Below, piece by piece: positions 63,141 through 64,000 of a stretch of DNA of 64,000 bases. The translations under genes were made by a program, and so were the position numbers. Source of the DNA: an uncultured Lachnospiraceae bacterium (lineage in GTDB: Bacteria > Bacillota > Clostridia > Lachnospirales > Lachnospiraceae). Each line of letters opens with the position of its first letter. Position 1 is the first letter of the stretch. Below the pieces are notes generated by a model. That model saw nothing but the letters and a program-made list of their open reading frames with translations, did no database searches and was not told where the DNA came from. Location of the stretch: NCBI GenBank assembly GCA_910576535.1, contig CAJTKK010000016.1, forward strand, positions 28,904 through 92,903, in the 5' to 3' direction.

Positions 63141-63170
63141 AAAAAAGTGTGCCTCAAAACACACTTTTTT
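63141..63170. terminator. A/T-flanked hairpin in the divergent region
   Basis: AAAAAAGTGTG pairs with CACACTTTTTT around an 8-base loop, so it can work as a terminator on either strand. The rest of 63171-63387 shows no supported gene. Confidence 0.7.
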
Positions 63171-63387
63171 ATCGTATAGTATCAGATGTAATTGATTGCA
63201 TTTTGGGCGGTGGGTTGCGGCTGCTTTGCACTGACGCACCATTTTGGGCATAGCTTTTTATGGCAGAAAGCAAAAGGCGCTTCGCTTCTGCCGGAAGATT
63301 ACCGGTGTTTGTTTTTTGTCCGGCCGGGAAAACGTGCCGTGAAGTTCTGCTATTGCCAGGATGATTTCCCGGAACTGCTTTTTGTAA

Positions 63388-63654
63388 TCAGAATGATATG
63401 TTTTTATAGAATGCATAATAATCAGAGTCAAGATTTTCCATTGCTTGCATGAACCATTTTTTCACATCATCAAGAGCCTTGTTATAAACAACCGGAGCCA
63501 TTTTTTCTTCAAATAGGGTTAAGAGCTGCATTTGTTCAATCATGCCTATTTCTTCGCCGCGTTCGTCAAGATAGAATGTTTTTATTTCATCGTTCAATTT
63601 TTTTCTTTGCGAATCAGACAGTTTTACCTGGGTAAAGGTTTCTCTTTTGTTCAT
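63388..63654 (-). CDS. DUF2164 family protein
   Basis: The product has 88 residues and matches DUF2164 in pattern: VKLSDSQRKKLNDEIKTFYLDERGEEIGMIEQMQLL, then EKMAPVVYNKALDDVKKWFMQAMENLDSDYYAFYK. Family members are small helical proteins of unknown function. I place the start at 63654, with GGAG upstream; the longer frame is not protein-like. It is monocistronic, facing away from the tRNA. Confidence 0.86.
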   Translation of the reverse strand: MNKRETFTQVKLSDSQRKKLNDEIKTFYLDERGEEIGMIEQMQLLTLFEEKMAPVVYNKALDDVKKWFMQAMENLDSDYYAFYKNISF

Positions 63655-63789
63655 GAAATATTCTCCTTTTTTATCAATCGTTTTTTCTGTCAGCCGGAAG
63701 CCTTGTCGCATTTTATATTGTAAAATATTACTGTGGAAAGGGAAATATAAAATGATATTTTTAAAATTCAAAATTTTTAAAAAAAGATG

Positions 63790-63818
63790 TTGACACTTTC
63801 CGACTTTTTTGCTAGAAT
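63790..63818 (+). promoter_or_regulatory. promoter of the tRNA-Ser gene
   Basis: A consensus TTGACA and a TAGAAT are separated by 17 bases, about 95 bases before the tRNA. Confidence 0.75.
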
Positions 63819-63913
63819 AATCCTTGCGCTGCTGAGGAATGCATTTCCAGACAAAACATACAGTTTGTTATAAAGGAGCAGCACTTCATAAGTGCCAGTG
63901 CAGTGTACGAAAT

Positions 63914-64000
63914 GGAGGGGTATCGAAGTGGTCATAACGAGGCGGTCTTGAAAACCGTTTGTCCGCAAGGGCGCGTGGGTTCGAATCCCACCCTCTCCGC
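63914..64000 (+). tRNA. tRNA-Ser(UGA), 3' end at the window edge
   Basis: A 7-bp acceptor (GGAGGGG with CCTCTCC, one G-T pair), the anticodon loop CTTGAAA (anticodon TGA) on a GCGGT/ACCGT stem, a long variable arm (about TTTGTCCGCAAGGGCGC) typical of class II serine tRNA, and the T-loop GGTTCGAATCC. The discriminator G is the second-last base of the window. Confidence 0.95.

Noticed and set aside
63192..63452. An 86-codon plus-strand frame upstream of the DUF2164 gene
   Set aside because: Cys/Phe-rich random-looking translation, partly antisense to DUF2164, with no ribosome binding site.

Overview
The window looks like the chromosome of a butyrate-forming anaerobe of the Firmicutes, most likely Lachnospiraceae. 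It has a complete acetyl-CoA to butyryl-CoA operon (thl-crt-hbd-bcd-etfB-etfA), a separate ptb-buk pair, Gram-positive style Shine-Dalgarno sites and housekeeping genes typical of Clostridia (secA, prfB with its programmed frameshift, tex, an FMN-riboswitch-controlled ribU, the t6A genes tsaE/tsaB/tsaD, ispD, yqeG).

Bases 1 to about 18,840 are an accessory, AT-richer defence and mobile-DNA region. From left to right it holds an alpha/beta hydrolase and a broken second one; a restriction-modification locus made of a methyltransferase with an N-terminal HTH and a fused specificity domain, next to a stand-alone PD-(D/E)XK nuclease; a convergent XRE regulator with a small partner gene; a DUF5713 gene; relaxase and HTH debris; and a HEPN-type gene broken by an amber codon. 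Then comes a 10.6 kb integrated element (8230-18868) bounded by perfect 30-bp direct repeats. It lies in the first codons of a low-molecular-weight protein tyrosine phosphatase gene. It carries an HTH regulator, two overlapping cytosine-5 methyltransferases, a probable PD-(D/E)XK endonuclease, a membrane/SH3-like protein, a hairpin-rich origin-like segment, replication genes (replisome organiser, DnaC-like ATPase), an excisionase and a tyrosine integrase inactivated by a nonsense codon and a frameshift. The DNA just left of the 30-bp repeat has doubled integrase-arm-like motifs at the same distance from the core as the right end of the element. This suggests two elements accreted in tandem at the same site.

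From 18,840 to the end the sequence is core chromosome. The butyrate operon starts from a good promoter overlapping the end of the phosphatase gene and ends at a strong terminator near 25,780. It is followed by a PiT-family phosphate transporter, an EAL phosphodiesterase with a degenerate GGDEF domain, mtnA, an NhaC-type antiporter, ptb-buk (own promoter, minus strand), secA, prfB, three minus-strand envelope or unknown genes, tex, riboswitch-ribU, a MacAB-like ABC exporter operon, and the t6A/RNase Z/ispD cluster.

The last part is a catabolic operon: a glucose-family PTS EIICB, an M20 amidohydrolase/carbamoylase-like enzyme, an M24 creatinase/aminopeptidase-fold protein and a PTS EIIA. A convergent RpiR-family regulator lies downstream. 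A DUF2164 gene and a tRNA-Ser(UGA) running to the window edge close the region.
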